Of a DNA stretch of 64,000 nt, positions 50,001-63,500 are shown piece after piece (the first letter of the stretch is position 1; every line of letters starts with the position of its first letter). The notes beneath the pieces were generated by a model. That model saw only the letters and a list, made by a program, of their open reading frames with translations. It was not told the DNA's origin and ran no database searches. Both the position numbers and the translations under genes were made by a program. Source of the stretch: Sceloporus undulatus (lineage: Eukaryota; Chordata; Lepidosauria; Squamata; Phrynosomatidae). Location of the stretch: NCBI RefSeq assembly GCF_019175285.1, contig NC_056527.1, positions 117,593,255-117,657,254 of the forward strand, in the 5' to 3' direction.

Positions 50001-51176
50001 ATCATCATCCTCATCATCATCCTCATCATCTTCCTTAAGCAAATGGGTTTGCTGAGCGACCTCCTCCCAGAAATATCATCCTCCCTTTCCATTTTTTGCA
50101 TCTCTAATTTTTCCAAAGCCTCTTTCCCAATTGCATGTTTCCAACAAGTGTCCTGAGATCATTGAAGTGATTGAGAGAATGCTCCCCAAATTTGGGGATG
50201 TTCACCTATTAATTTCTTTGGTTATCCTGCCTGTCTCCTGGCAAGTGAAAAGAAAGCACAGCCGATTTTTTCCAGTGCCAAATGGTTATGCAAACCGTTC
50301 AATGTGCAAATTTAAACACATGTTTAAAAGATAAAAGCATGTCACCCCATTAAAAGACCCCTTTGCCATATACTTAAGGGCCTAAAGTATGGGGGGGAGG
50401 GAATCTACTGAGAACTGTACCCCAAAATTTTGGGATGCCTTTCCCAGAAAAGCATGTTGGTCACATTTGTTAGTCTGACTCTTAGCAATGCCAAGCAATG
50501 GCTAATTCTCGCTGGTCTTCTGAAGCGCCAGCTTAGGAAGTGGGCAACGTTTGGTCTTCTAAGTGTGCCAGGACTACACCTCCCAGCATTCCTCACCCTT
50601 GGCACTTGGGGCTGATGGGAACTGTAGTCTATCCACATCTGGAAGGCTGCTACATCCCCCTCAATGTGAAGTATACCATCAAGATCTGCCTAGTTGTATC
50701 TTAAAATTGGTTCTTTATCTGCATGGATACTTAATATATATATTTTATGTTGCTTTGAAATATTCACTATTTTAAATGGCATTTCTGGATGCTAGTGGTT
50801 TTTTGGCTGGGTTTTGCTGTGTTGTTGTCATCGTCGTTGTGTGCCTTCAAGTCATTTCTGACTTGTGGTGACTCTAAGGTAAACCTATCATTGCAAAATT
50901 TGTTCAGAGGAGGATTGCCTTTGGCCTTGCTCTGAGGCTGAGAGCGTGTGGCTTGCCCAAGATCACCCAATGGATTGACATGGCTGAGCAAGGACTCGAA
51001 CCCTGGTCTCCAGAGTCGTAGCCCATCACTCAGACCACAACACCACTTTTGCTGTATTAGAAATGTATAATAAAAGACGATTAAATCCCAGTCACAAAGG
51101 GCGAGTGGTTCATTCTTTGGCAATTGGGCAACTCAAACACATGATTAAGATGATGATGGTAATAATAGTAATAGTA

Positions 51177-51215
<39 letters not shown>

Positions 51216-54200
51216 GCATCCTTTCCTCATAGAGGCCAGATTGCTGCCAATTCTTTCTTCATTCTGGCACCAAATCAAAATGTGTGTTTTTCTTTTACTA
51301 TGTTGCGTTGTTTTTAACAAGTTGTAAGCAGTCTTGGACCTATTACAAGGGGAAAAGGTGGCATAATAAACTAATTGATAATGTCTTAATTTTCTTTTGG
51401 GACCTCATTGATTTCCTCCAAATCCATCCCTCTGCCTGTTTTCTTTAATTCCTTTCAACTCTTTTTCACTGGTTCTGCACTCTCCTATTTTTTCAGCGTC
51501 AAACTGTTCAATTTTTCTCTGGGTCCCTTCTTTCCATTGTTTAGGATTTTGTTTTTAGAGTATTTAAATGGATTTTATTGGATGCTGCCCTGAGATCCTG
51601 GGACACAGGGCAAGACTTAAATGCTTTCATTAATAGCTTGCTTGCTTGATTGATTAATGTGTATCTGGACAGACATGAAAGAAAAGTACATCTCTCTTCT
51701 TCCCCATTTATACACCTTCTTCCTCTTTCCAGAATTTCCTGACTTCTCCTTTTGGGTGAGCAGTCATTCACTAAAACCTTTGGCAACTGAGTGACTAATA
51801 ATAATAATAGTAATAATAATGATAAATATCATCATCATCCAATCAAAGTGTGAGCAATCTTCCCTGAGATCTTTGGTAACAGAGAGACTCATATTATTCA
51901 TGTTGTTGTTGTTGTGTACCTTTAAATCATTTCAGACTTATAGCAACACTGGTGCAAGCCTATCATGGGGTTCTCTTGGCACATTTCTTCAAAGATGGAT
52001 TGCGATTGCCATCCTCTGAGGCTGAGAAAGTGTGACTTGACCAAGGTCACCGTTGGTTTCAATGGCCGAGATAGGATTCAAATCCTGGTCTCCAGAGTCA
52101 TAGTCCAATGCTCAAACCACTACATCACACTGGCTCTCATTATTTGTTGTTGTTGTTGTTGTTGTTGTTATGCAAAGGAATTTGTAGCACCTTTGAGACT
52201 TGGGTCCAAAACACATTGCAGATGCAATCCAGTTTTAGACTACATTAACTGCCCTGGCTCAGTGCTAGGGAATTCTGGGAACTGTAGTTTAATGTGGCAC
52301 CAGAGCTATCTCTGACAGAGGAGGCTCAATGTCTCACAAAACTACAGTTCCCAGAAATCCATAGCACTGAGCCAGGGCAGTTAAAGCGGCCTCAAACTGG
52401 ATTATTTCTGCAGTGTGTTTGGGACCTAATTGAAAAAGAGAAGTTGTTAGCATGAGCTTTCGTAGACTTGAGCCTCCTTCCTCAGATCCATCATCATCAT
52501 CATCAGTACTGCCATCATCATCAATAACAGCAATAATAATAACATTGTTGTTTGCCTTCAAGTCGTTTCTGATTTAGGGCAATCCTAATTTGTCTTGGGA
52601 AGTTTCTTCAGAGGAGGCATGCCATTGCCTTCTTCTGAGGCTGAGAGAGTGTGACTTGCTCACAGTGGGTCTCCATGGTGGAACTGGGTTTTGAACCCTA
52701 GTTTCCAGAGTCCTGATCCAATGCATAAACCACTACACTTGTCCCTCTGTATTTGCTAGGATTAGGGGCACAAGACCCCCGTGAATATGGAAAAACCGCA
52801 AATAACAAAAGGCATCTCTAGGCATCTCTAGGTCCTCCGGTGCAACTCTGTGGTCAGCGTCTAACAGACATTGACCATAGCATTGCATTGGAAGAGTTAC
52901 AAATGCCTAGTGGAATGTTCTCTCTAGGAATCTCTAGGTCTTTCAGTACATTGCTATGGCCAATGTCTGTTGGACATTGACCACAGAGTTGCACTGGGGG
53001 ACCTAGATATTCCTAGAGAGAACATATTAATCAGATCCGTGAATAATCAAATCCGCAAATATGGAGGGATGAGTGTACATTGCACTGGCCTCTAATAATG
53101 ACCCAATGCTGCAATAAGCTCCAGAAAACGTCCTGCCATAGGCCCAGGGTGGAATGAATGGAAGAACTGCCCCATCAGTTGAATGGTGATGCTGCTGGCA
53201 ATCCATAACCACAACCCAGAACGCGTCTCTCTTGTGGGCCAGGAAAGGAAATGTGCGCCTGCGGCCTTGGCACACTCTTTCCTTGGTTCTCCCCTTTCCC
53301 AGCCCCTCTTTTTTGCAGGAAAATACTCCTCAGCATGGCATAGTGCTTTAGGTGTGGGACTACAGCTCTGGAGACCATGGTTCGAATCCCGGCTCAGCCA
53401 TGGAAACCCATTGGCTGATCTTGGGCAAGTCACACTCTCTCAGCCTCAGAGGAAGGTTTAAATGTTTGAAAGGATGTCACATTGAGGAGGGAGCAAGCTT
53501 GTTTTCTGCTGCTCCAGAGAACAAGACCCGGAGCAATGGATGCAAAGGTATAGGAAAAGAGATCCCACCTAAACATTAGGAAGAACTTCCTGACAGTAAG
53601 GGCTGTTGACAGTGGAACAAACTCCCCCGGAGTATAGTGGGGTCTCCTTCCTTGGAGGTCTTTAAGCAGAGGCTAGATGGCCATCTGTTGGGGATGCTTG
53701 GATTTGGATTTCCTGCATGGCAGGGGGTTGGACTGGATGGCCCTTGCGGTCTCTATCAACTCTATGATTCTATGATTCTAATGACAAACCTCCTCCGAAC
53801 GAATCTTGCCAAGAAAACACCATAATAGGTTCACCTTAGGGTTGCCTTAAGTTGGAAAAGACTTGAAGGCACAGAAGAGTAACAGCAACAACAATCCCAT
53901 CCAGCATGGCATAGTGGTTTGAGTGTTGGACTGGGGTCCAAAACACACTGCAGAACTAATCCAGTTTGAGACCGCTTTACCTGCCCTGGCTCACAGTGCT
54001 AGGGAATGCTGGGAATGATAGTTTATTGTGGCACCAGGGCTCTCTCTGAGAGAGAAGGCTGAATGCCTCACAAAACTACAGTTCCCAGAATTCTCTAGAA
54101 TTCCCAACTCTCCTTGGGTTTTGGACCGCTCTGGGCCCTACAGCAAACTCTAACTCCCAGAATTCCATAACCTTGAGCCAGAAAAGAGTTAAAGCGGTGC

Positions 54201-54730
54201 CAAACCGGGTTATTTCTCCAGTATGGATGCAGCCCAGGCCCTCTTCTTGCCCTTTTCCATCCTGGCACCCCAAGGGTTAACCTCCTCGGCCCCCCCTCTT
54301 TTCTCTGCTCCTTCCCTCCCCCTCTCTCTTTCTCCCTCTCTTTCGCATTCTCGCCCTCCTCCACCTCCCTTCCCTCCTTCCCTCTTTCCTCGGAGAGGGG
54401 TCCTGCCTCTCTCTCCCTCCCCCCCATCTCAAGCCCCATCTCCTCTACTTCTGGCCTACCCCCTCTTTCTTCCCTTCTTCTTCTCCTCCCTCCCTCCCTC
54501 CCTCTTTTCCCTTCCCTCTTTCCGGCGCCACCCTTGGAAAGAAAAGGAGAGTCGGGGGTCTCTCTATCTCTCTCAAGGGGAAAAGGACCCTTCCCTTCCT
54601 TCCTTCCTTCCTTCCTTCCTTCCTTCCTTCCTTTCTCCCTCCCTTTCCCACATTCTCTCACTCACCCCCCCATTGCCACTCACCCTCCTTCTTTTCCTCC
54701 TCCTCTTTTTCTTTCCTCCTCCCTACCTCC

Positions 54731-54767
<37 letters not shown>

Positions 54768-55254
54768 ACCCCCCATTCCTCCCCAGCCCCCGATGCCAGG
54801 CTCCTGACCTGCGGGGGGGGGAAGGCACCAGGCTGGCCTTGGGCTGGCTGGCAAGGCTGGCAAGGGCACCCCTAGGACCCCCTCGCCCCCAGCCCAGCCC
54901 TCCTTCCCTGGCAGCCAGAGAGAGAGTGAGAGAGCTCAGCCTCAGCCTCGTGGAGAAAGTGGGGGAGGCCAGTGGGGATCCTGAACCCCAGACTATCTGA
55001 TGTTCTACAGGCTTCGCCCAGCTAGGGGCTCGCCTCAAGGAAGAAGGGATGGATTGCTTGTGCATCGTGACCACCAAGGTAAGGCTGGAGGGGGCCGAGA
55101 AATCCCCATCTGCACTTCTCCATCCAGAGCTAGCCATCTCTAGCTATCTCTGCCCATCTCCCCCTCTATATCTATTTATTCATTTATCCATCCATCCATC
55201 CATCCATCCAATCTCTCTCTCTCTCTCTCTCTTCCAGTCATATATCCACCTGTC

Positions 55255-55316
<62 letters not shown>

Positions 55317-55392
55317 NNNNNNNNNNCCATCCATCTTTCTCTCTCTCTCTCTCTCCACCCATCTGTTCATCCCTGTCTATCTATATCCATGC

Positions 55393-55443
<51 letters not shown>

Positions 55444-58400
55444 CATGAATCTATCTATCTATCCATCCATCCCTCCCTCCCTCCCTAGCACTCTCTCTGA
55501 AGGATCTCCTGGTGCCTCTCTTTGCCAGCTGTGGGTTTGGGGTTTGGGGGGATTGGGGGCTAGAGACCCCTGGAGAGCTGGGGGACCTGTTTCGTGCCAC
55601 CCTCCCTGAGGAGGAAGAGCAGGCCAAGGGAGGCCCTCTGGGAGGGGATGCGGCCTGGGGCCCTAAGGAGGCCCTGGGGGAGGGGGAAGGGGTCTTTTGG
55701 GGTGTGGGGGGAATGGAGAGGGATGGCAGGCTGTGCCATGGCTCAGAGGAGGTGGGAGGCAAGCGTTTTCTCTTCTCCTGCCCCCCTTCCTTTCTGCCTT
55801 CCCTCTTTCTTTCTCTGCCTCTCCTGAGCAGTTTCCATGGAGCTGAGGGCTGCGTGGGATCCAGCTCTGGAGGGTGATGTCGAGAGAGTTGTGTGGTTAG
55901 GCTGGGGAGGATGATGAGGATGAGGATGATGATGGGAGATGTGTGTGGGGTAGAATTGCCTCCACTGTCCCCCCCCCTTCCTGGCCCCTTCCAGGTGAGC
56001 TGCTGCTGCTGCTGCTTCTGGGGAAGATGGGCGTTGTAGTCCAAAGGCAAGTGGAAGGATGGAGGAGAGCAGCCAAGGCAGCCTGGCCTTGGCTGGAGGC
56101 AGGGAGCTCTCCAAGGTGCTGAACTCCCCGACGCTCTCCTTGGTGCTGAAACCCCCTTCTTCCCTTTTCTCCTGTAGGCTTTTAAACATCCTTGGCCTGA
56201 TAAAGAAGCCCATAGAGCTTCCAAAACTTGCATCGTTGTATTTTGTGCATGTAGGTTGTCCCCATAAAGGTACCCCCCCTTTTAGAAGGGGGACTATGGA
56301 GATGATTGTACCTTTGTTACTCCTTTTGGTGGGGCTGAGGGACTTCAAAAAGCGCATCCTGGACGTGTCTGGCATGGTGGCCAAGAGTCCTGGGGAGCAC
56401 ACCACATCTTGGCACAAGGCTGGTGTTGGGTGGTGTATGCGCGCACTGGTGTGTGGGGTTACCTGGGACAGAGCCATAACTGCTCAAAGGGGGGTCGAAA
56501 GTGACCCTCACCCTTCCCCACCCTCAGCTCCAAATGTTGGCTTTGCAATTAAGGTCTTTAAAGAAGAAGTGACTCTCATCCTTCCCCATCCTCACCCCAA
56601 AATGTTGGCTTTGCAATGGGGGCCTTGGTAGAAGAAGTGATCCTCATCCTTCCCCACCCTCACCCCCAGATGTTGGCCTTGCATTGAGGCTTTGGCAGAA
56701 GAAGTGACCCTCACCCTCACTGCAAAGCCAAAATCTGGGGGTGAAGGTGGGTCCTCACTCCCCAAATTCTGGCTTTGCAATGAGGGCTTTGATAGAATGG
56801 GGTGTTCTGGTGTAGTCTTGGTAGAGAAGGAGGGGTGAGGCACATCTCCCCACTTCAATCCAATGCCCCTTGGCTCAAGGGATCATTCATATAAGAGGGT
56901 CTTTGTGGGGGGAAAAGGGACAGACTAGCTACAGAACCTGAAATTTTGGGGTATAGGGTTCTCACACAACCCAACCACTCCCAGAAGACTGCGTTATCTG
57001 AATGTGTGTGGGAGGCAGGGGTTTGCATGGTGAATGGGCTAAGAAACCAAGGATGGCGATTGTGGAAACCATGTGTGTCGAGGTGGGTAGGGTTCTCTAG
57101 ACCGTGTCTTTTGGCTTGAGGACATAGGGACAACCTTGAGACCTGGACAGGGTTGGTTCCATCCTACATAAGCTGATGGTAGTAGGAATCATAGAATCAC
57201 AGAGTTGGAAGAGATCCTCCCAAGGGCCAACCAGTCGAGCCCCACGCCATGCGCAAGGTGAACTCTAGTTCTCTCAAAGGTCATTGTACTTAAAAGCTGA
57301 GCATCTGTGGGATGCCTCCTACATTCTTGGCTTGGCTTTGTCAACCTGTGCCTTCACACTCATCCCAACCTTCCCTGTATTTTTGGTGGACAGGATCTGT
57401 GTGTTCTACCGACCCTCTAGGCCTGATTTGGGGCCTGGTTCTCTGTGGATTTCTGGACTGGTCTCTCCTTCCTAAGTCTTTCCTGCCACATTCTCTCTGG
57501 GGCCTTTTTAAATTTGAAAAAAAAAAAAAGGGGGGGGGGTTCCTACAGGTGTGTGGAGCCAGAAGGACCACAAGCAAGGATGATGAATGGGGTGCAAGTG
57601 TGTGAAGATGAAAGAGGAGGCCTTGAGGATGGGCAGCAGGCAGAAGAGTCCTTCCATCTGTGTGTGAGATCATCTGAGAACACATGGAGGGGAAAGGATT
57701 GAGGAGAAGCAAGGAAACAGCAGCTGCTGAGAGCCACACGGGCTTTGAAATATTTTTGGAGAGAGGGGTTTGCTCCCCTCTCATTGCTAGGCATCCCTTT
57801 GCTCAGAAGCTCACTTGACTTCCAAGGTCTGGGAACCATAGGAACGCACCAGCTGAGCATGTGCGCCTGTGTGCTTGTGTGCATGTGTGTGGTATGTGTG
57901 TGGAAGGCAATGAAAGAGTATGGAATGCAGCACCATGAGAAAGCCAACCCTCATCCACATCTTCCTTAGATGTAAAGAGAGCATTTTTACAAGGGGGGGG
58001 GGGCTGAATGTGCCCCCTCTATGGAAGCACAGCACCATGAAGCTTTCCCATGGGGTCTTTGGAAAGGGAATGATTCAATCCTGATTAATCAGGGAGGGGC
58101 AAAGGCTTAATTATAAGAGAAGGTGGGAGGGATGGATGAGTGGGTTTGTGTAAGAGAGTGTGTGTGTGTGTGTGTATGTGTAGGTGGGGGGTGTTGTTTC
58201 AAGGGGGTGTATGGACAGATGTGGCTTGAGGCCAGGGTTTGGGTGCAGGGTGCTCAAATGGCCACTGTCTTTCACCTCTGCCTGGCCGGCCACATCTGGA
58301 GGGCCACATGTTCATTCCTTGTTTTTAAGCCAAGGTTGTTCAAACAGTTAAACTGTTCCTTGTGGGGGTGTTGAGAGCACATCAGAGAGGTGCATGGAGG

Positions 58401-58764
58401 ATGTGTGTGGGAAAAGAAAGCCAGAAATAGCACCAAAAAAGAGAGAGGGAGAGGGAGAGGGAGAAGAAGAGAGCGAGAGGAGCCATTTCATTCTACCCGT
58501 CACACACACGTAGTGTGCGGCGCGCTAAATACCACACTCAGACTGTACATGAATGCTGATTTCAGTGCATCTCTTTCTCTCTCCCTTTTTCTGTGCGCAT
58601 ATGTGTTGTGTGCGCGCACGTGTGTTGGCAGAAGTGTGAGCGGTTTGTGCCTTTTCAAAAGAAGCAACTGCAGTGGGTGTCTGCTTCCAATCTGTGGAAG
58701 AATTGGGTGATGGAGGAAGGGAAAGATCTGAAATGCAAATGGAAATATAAAAGTATGGGCTGGA

Positions 58765-58800
<36 letters not shown>

Positions 58801-60464
58801 CTTCGCCTTCCTTTGGCGCTGGGCTCTGTATGATGGAAGGTGATAGAAGGCCTTCCTAGGCCATGTTGATCCGGCACAAATCTTGGGCATGTGGTGACCG
58901 AGAGATGACTGGAGTAATGTTTCTGTTGTGAGGCATCCAAAGAACAGTAGGATGTGGGGATGGAGGGAGTGAGACAAAAATGTGTACAAATTGAGGGGTT
59001 CCCTGTGAATAATGGGGTGTGGGTTTCAGCTTCATCGACAGCAGAGCTCAAACATTTCCAAAATGAATCATGAGAGGGATTGATAGGCCAGGAGGCATCA
59101 ACTGTGGGGAGCGAAAGCACATGTGTGCGGACTCTGTGGGCTTAGAAAGAAGTGTCTTTTTCTCCAACCTATATTGAGTTGGAGCCAGGATTGGGGTTCA
59201 GGGGAGACCTGGCGGCGTGGCCCTTTAAATGCTTTGAAACATAATAGGTGGGCTCAGATTAATAGTGGGGAGGCAGAAATATGACTTGGGTTGGGTTCAG
59301 CATCGGAGGGGGGTTATTTCCGGGCAGAAACAATAGGGTTTGGTTGGGATAGGTGGGTGGGCTGCCTTCCTCCATTGCTAAAAGCTTCCCCCCCTCTTTT
59401 CCATAAATTGCCAATGACCTATTAATAATGGATGTGGGTAGAGAGTGACTGATTGCGTCCATTCATCCTGATGCCTGTCCAATCCGTCTTGGCTCTTACA
59501 GCATGCTCTGAGGTCTAGGTTGCATTGTGTTTCTGTGTGCATGAATGTGGGGAGAGAAGTGGGGGGGGGTTAAGAGGATGGGGATCCCCTGAGGCTTATC
59601 GGATTGGTATTTGCTTCCTTCCTCTCTTTGATGGAGGCTTAAAGAGGTGGCCCACAAGGCCACTTTCTGCTGGGAACCCGTCTATCATTGGGGTGTCTGC
59701 AGATGCTGGGCTAAGATTTGGAGTGAGGACACCCTCCCATTGGTAGGCTGCATGCTCACTGGAGAAATAACCTGGTTTGGCACCACTTTAATTGCCTTGG
59801 CTCAAGGCTATGGAATTCTGGGAGTTGGAGTTCGTTGTGGGGCCCAGAGAGGAGCTCTTTGGGACAAAGGTGGGTGACTGTGGTGGGTCAGGGGGCCATT
59901 TTTTCTTTCTCCAGGGACTTCTGGGGCCCCCACAAAGACTGAAATCAACAATCCATAATAGCTAGACATCCACTACTTTATAGAGTAAGCTCTTGTTATC
60001 CGCTGGAGTTTGGTTCCAAGACCCTTCGTTGATATCAAAATCAGTGGATGCTCGGGTCCCATTAAATATCATCATCATCATCACTATCATCATCACCACC
60101 ACTATCATCATTACCACTGTTCTCTTGTTATGGTTCCGGGACCCCCATGGATACCAAAATCTGTGGATGCTCAAGTCCCATTAAATACAATGGTGTATCA
60201 TCATCATCATTATTACTACTACAATGGGACCTTGTTATCTGCTAGGGTTTGGTTCCAGCACCCCCCCCCCCGTAGATACTAAAATCTATGGATGCTCAAG
60301 TTCCATTCAATACAATGGGATATTATCATTGTTAGTATTACTACTACAATGGGCCCTTTGGTATCTTCTGGGTTTTGGTTCCAGGACCCCTCATGGATAC
60401 CAAAATTAGTGGATGCTCAAGTCCCACTAAATATATGCTCAAGTTCCATTAAATACAATGGGGT

Positions 60465-60522
<58 letters not shown>

Positions 60523-63500
60523 CAATGGGCCGTTGGTATCCTCTGGGGATTGGTTCCAGGACCCCTCCTGGACACCAAAATTAGTGGATGCTCAAGTCCC
60601 ATTATATATACACCAGTGTAAGAAAATGGTGTGTGTGCTGAGTCCCTTCATGTCATTTTTGACTTATGGCAACCCTAAAGAGACCGTATCACAGGGTTTC
60701 CTTGGCCAGGTTTATTCAGAGGAGGTTTGCCACTGCCTGCCCCTGAGACTGAGAGAGTGTGACTTATTGTCCAAGGTCTCCCAGTGGGTTTTTGTAGCTA
60801 AGAGGGGACTTGAACCCTGGTCTCCTGAGTCCTAGGCCAACGCTCAAAGCACTACCTCACACTGGCTCTCTGGTGTCTCTTACATCAAATGGCCAAACCA
60901 AGGTTTGGCATCAATATCTTCTTGGAATATTTTCAGGCTGTGGATGGTTGAATCTGTGGATACGCAGGGCTGACTGTAATTGTATTTTTAAATGTTAAAC
61001 AGTGCAGGAGGGGTGTGTGATCTATTAAAAGGCGCATAGCTGTTCTGGAATACTTTTCTGGGCCTGGAAAAGGGTGGTCCAGGAAGTCTGGAAGGGCAAG
61101 GGCCACAAAAATTGGCCCATACAGGGCCTGCTTTGGCATTTTGCCCACCTCCACTTCAAGAGCAATTCCTATGAACCATTGTATGAACCATTACTATTAT
61201 TTATTATTATTACTTCCTTTGGGTAAAAATGTACTAACAGTGGGATCTGAATCTCTCCCACCCCAAGTTGGTGCCTCAGTTCTAGATGTGTTGGGAGAGT
61301 TTTTAATTAGTTTGGGGTCTATTTAAGCAGATGGAGTGGAGTTGAATCCTTCCCACGAGGAAATGATTGGGAAGACACAGTGTCAGTTAGCGGCTCCCAT
61401 GTCGATGGGGCAACAAATCCATTCCAGGTTTTCGGTAAAACTTTAAAAAGAGCTGTCCGTTGGGCTGGACCTAGTGAGGAACATCATTCAGCCCTTCAGC
61501 ACAGAATCTGCAATAAGACCTGGAGCGGATTCACTGCCCAGCCGGAATGGGAGCCACCCGCTTTTACTGCCTGAGGATGAATATTTAGAATTAAGGGGCA
61601 TAAAAATTGTGATTTCAAGTAAAAAAAAACCTGCTGTAAAACCGCAACAATATATGCAGTTACCTGTAATGAATCACCTTTTCTTCCTTTCTGTAACAAA
61701 AGAGTAGGCACAATTCCATCCCAAAACTGACACAAGGAGTGGGAACAAGGCCAATTTATCGATGTAATCAATGAATCATGGAGGGTACCCCAAGGGACAT
61801 CTGGCTGAACCACCTGCCATGCAGGAATACACAACTAAAGCACACCTCTAGTTCCTTTTAAAAGTTCTCTAGTTGCTTTTAAAAGTGAGTTTCCAAGGGG
61901 TTTTGAGAAGCATTTGGACAGGGATTGGTCAGGTTTGTTACTGCTCTCTCATTAGCCCTAATGAGCAGCCCATCTAGTAACTCTCCTGACAAGTTACTTT
62001 TAAAAACCATTGTGACAAATAATGAGAATGATTCAAGATTTAAGCAACCTTGTAGATATTATTGGACTGCATCTCCCAGACGTCCCATGCAATGATGCTG
62101 AATGCTGGGACCTGCATTCCATCCATGTTTGGTGCAGGGACACACTGCCCACTCCGGGTTTTTTTTTTTTTTTTACCAAGGTAGACCCTTGGCCCATTTA
62201 GCCCAGTATTGTCTGCGTTGATTGGCAGCCATTTGCCAGGGCTTCAGGCAGAATTCTTCCTTGAAACTCCTTCCTGAAGATACTGGGAATTGAACCTGTG
62301 ACTTCTGGTGTGCAAAGGGGTAGCCTTTTCCCAACCAGTCAGGGCCTGGTGTCCACACTTCCCGCTGGACAGGATCTTATTGTGGACACAGTGGACTGGC
62401 AGCATGCTCAGTCTGACATGTGCAAAGAATCAAGGGGTCCGAGTAGACCACAAACTAAACATGAGCCAACAATGTGATGCAGCAGCAACAAAAGACCAAT
62501 ATGATCCCAGGATTGTGAATGAGCAAAGAGGGCAACTGGCTGTCTGTGAGCAATTCCTACATCACAAAAATTACAGAGAAAGCCAAGAGATTTTCAGACT
62601 TGACACTAGAAATGGCTTTGAAATTTGCAGATGACATCAAATTAGGAGGAGTAGCTAAGATCACAGAGGACAGGCTCAACATTCAAAATGACCTGAATGG
62701 ACTAGAAAGCTGGGCCAAAGCTAACAAAATGTTCAACAGGAAGAAACGTAAGGTACTATACTTCGGAAGAAAAAAATTGAAATGTACATAGGATGGGGGA
62801 CACCTGGTTTGACAAAAATACAGTGCGCCTGTGCTATAGGCGGGTGCCCCATACGTGGCTTCTAGCTTATGTGGAAGCCGCATGATGGGAGAATGAATGG
62901 TGCACACTCCCATGGCATGCACACTCTCCCACACCGCAAGCATGAGCCCCATTCAATCAAATGGGACTTGAGCTTACGTGCTATTCAGTTTACGCGTGGG
63001 GGGGGGGGTCCGGAATGGATCCCCGCATAAGCCAAGGGCGCACTGTACATGTGAAAAGAATCTAAGAGTTGAACATGAGTCAACAGTGTGATGCGGCAGC
63101 TAAAAAAGCCCATGCAATTTTAGGCTGCATCAATGAAAGTATAGTGTCTAGATCAAGGGAAGTAATAGTGCCACTCTGTTCTGCTTTGGTCAGACTTAAC
63201 CTTGAATCCAGTGTCCAGTTCTGGGCAACACAATTCAAAAAGGATATCGAGAAGCTGGAGCGTGTCCAGAGGAACACAACCAAAATGGTGAAAGGTCTGG
63301 AAGCCGCCAAGCCCAACAATGAGAGGCTTTAGGGGGCTGGGTATGTTTAGCTTGGAGAAGAAAAGACAGAAAGGTAGTATGATAGCCTTCTTTAAATAAT
63401 TGAAGGAACGACATGTAGAAAAATCAAGCAAGCTAGTTTTCTGCTGCTCCAGAGACTAGACTACAATTCAAGGGATTCAAATTACAAGGAAAAGGGATTC

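Larger units (their letters stand above)
40329..55010. other. DLG4: DLG4 intron between the L27 exon and the alpha exon
   Basis: No further exon was recognised in 14.7 kb. It is dense in SINEs, CR1 pieces and MITEs listed separately. About 41190-41800, 46150-46740, 48990-49590 and 49910-50800 hold no element I can assign confidently. Confidence 0.6.

Noticed and set aside
54223-54807. Long Pro/Ser/Leu-rich ORF of 194 codons and the opposing Glu/Gly/Arg-rich ORF
   Set aside because: Pyrimidine-rich low complexity sequence lacks stops by composition; no domain or splice context.
55451-56631. Long overlapping ORFs on both strands near the DLG4 alpha exon
   Set aside because: GC-rich intronic sequence. 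I saw no conserved motif, no family match and no phase-compatible exon.
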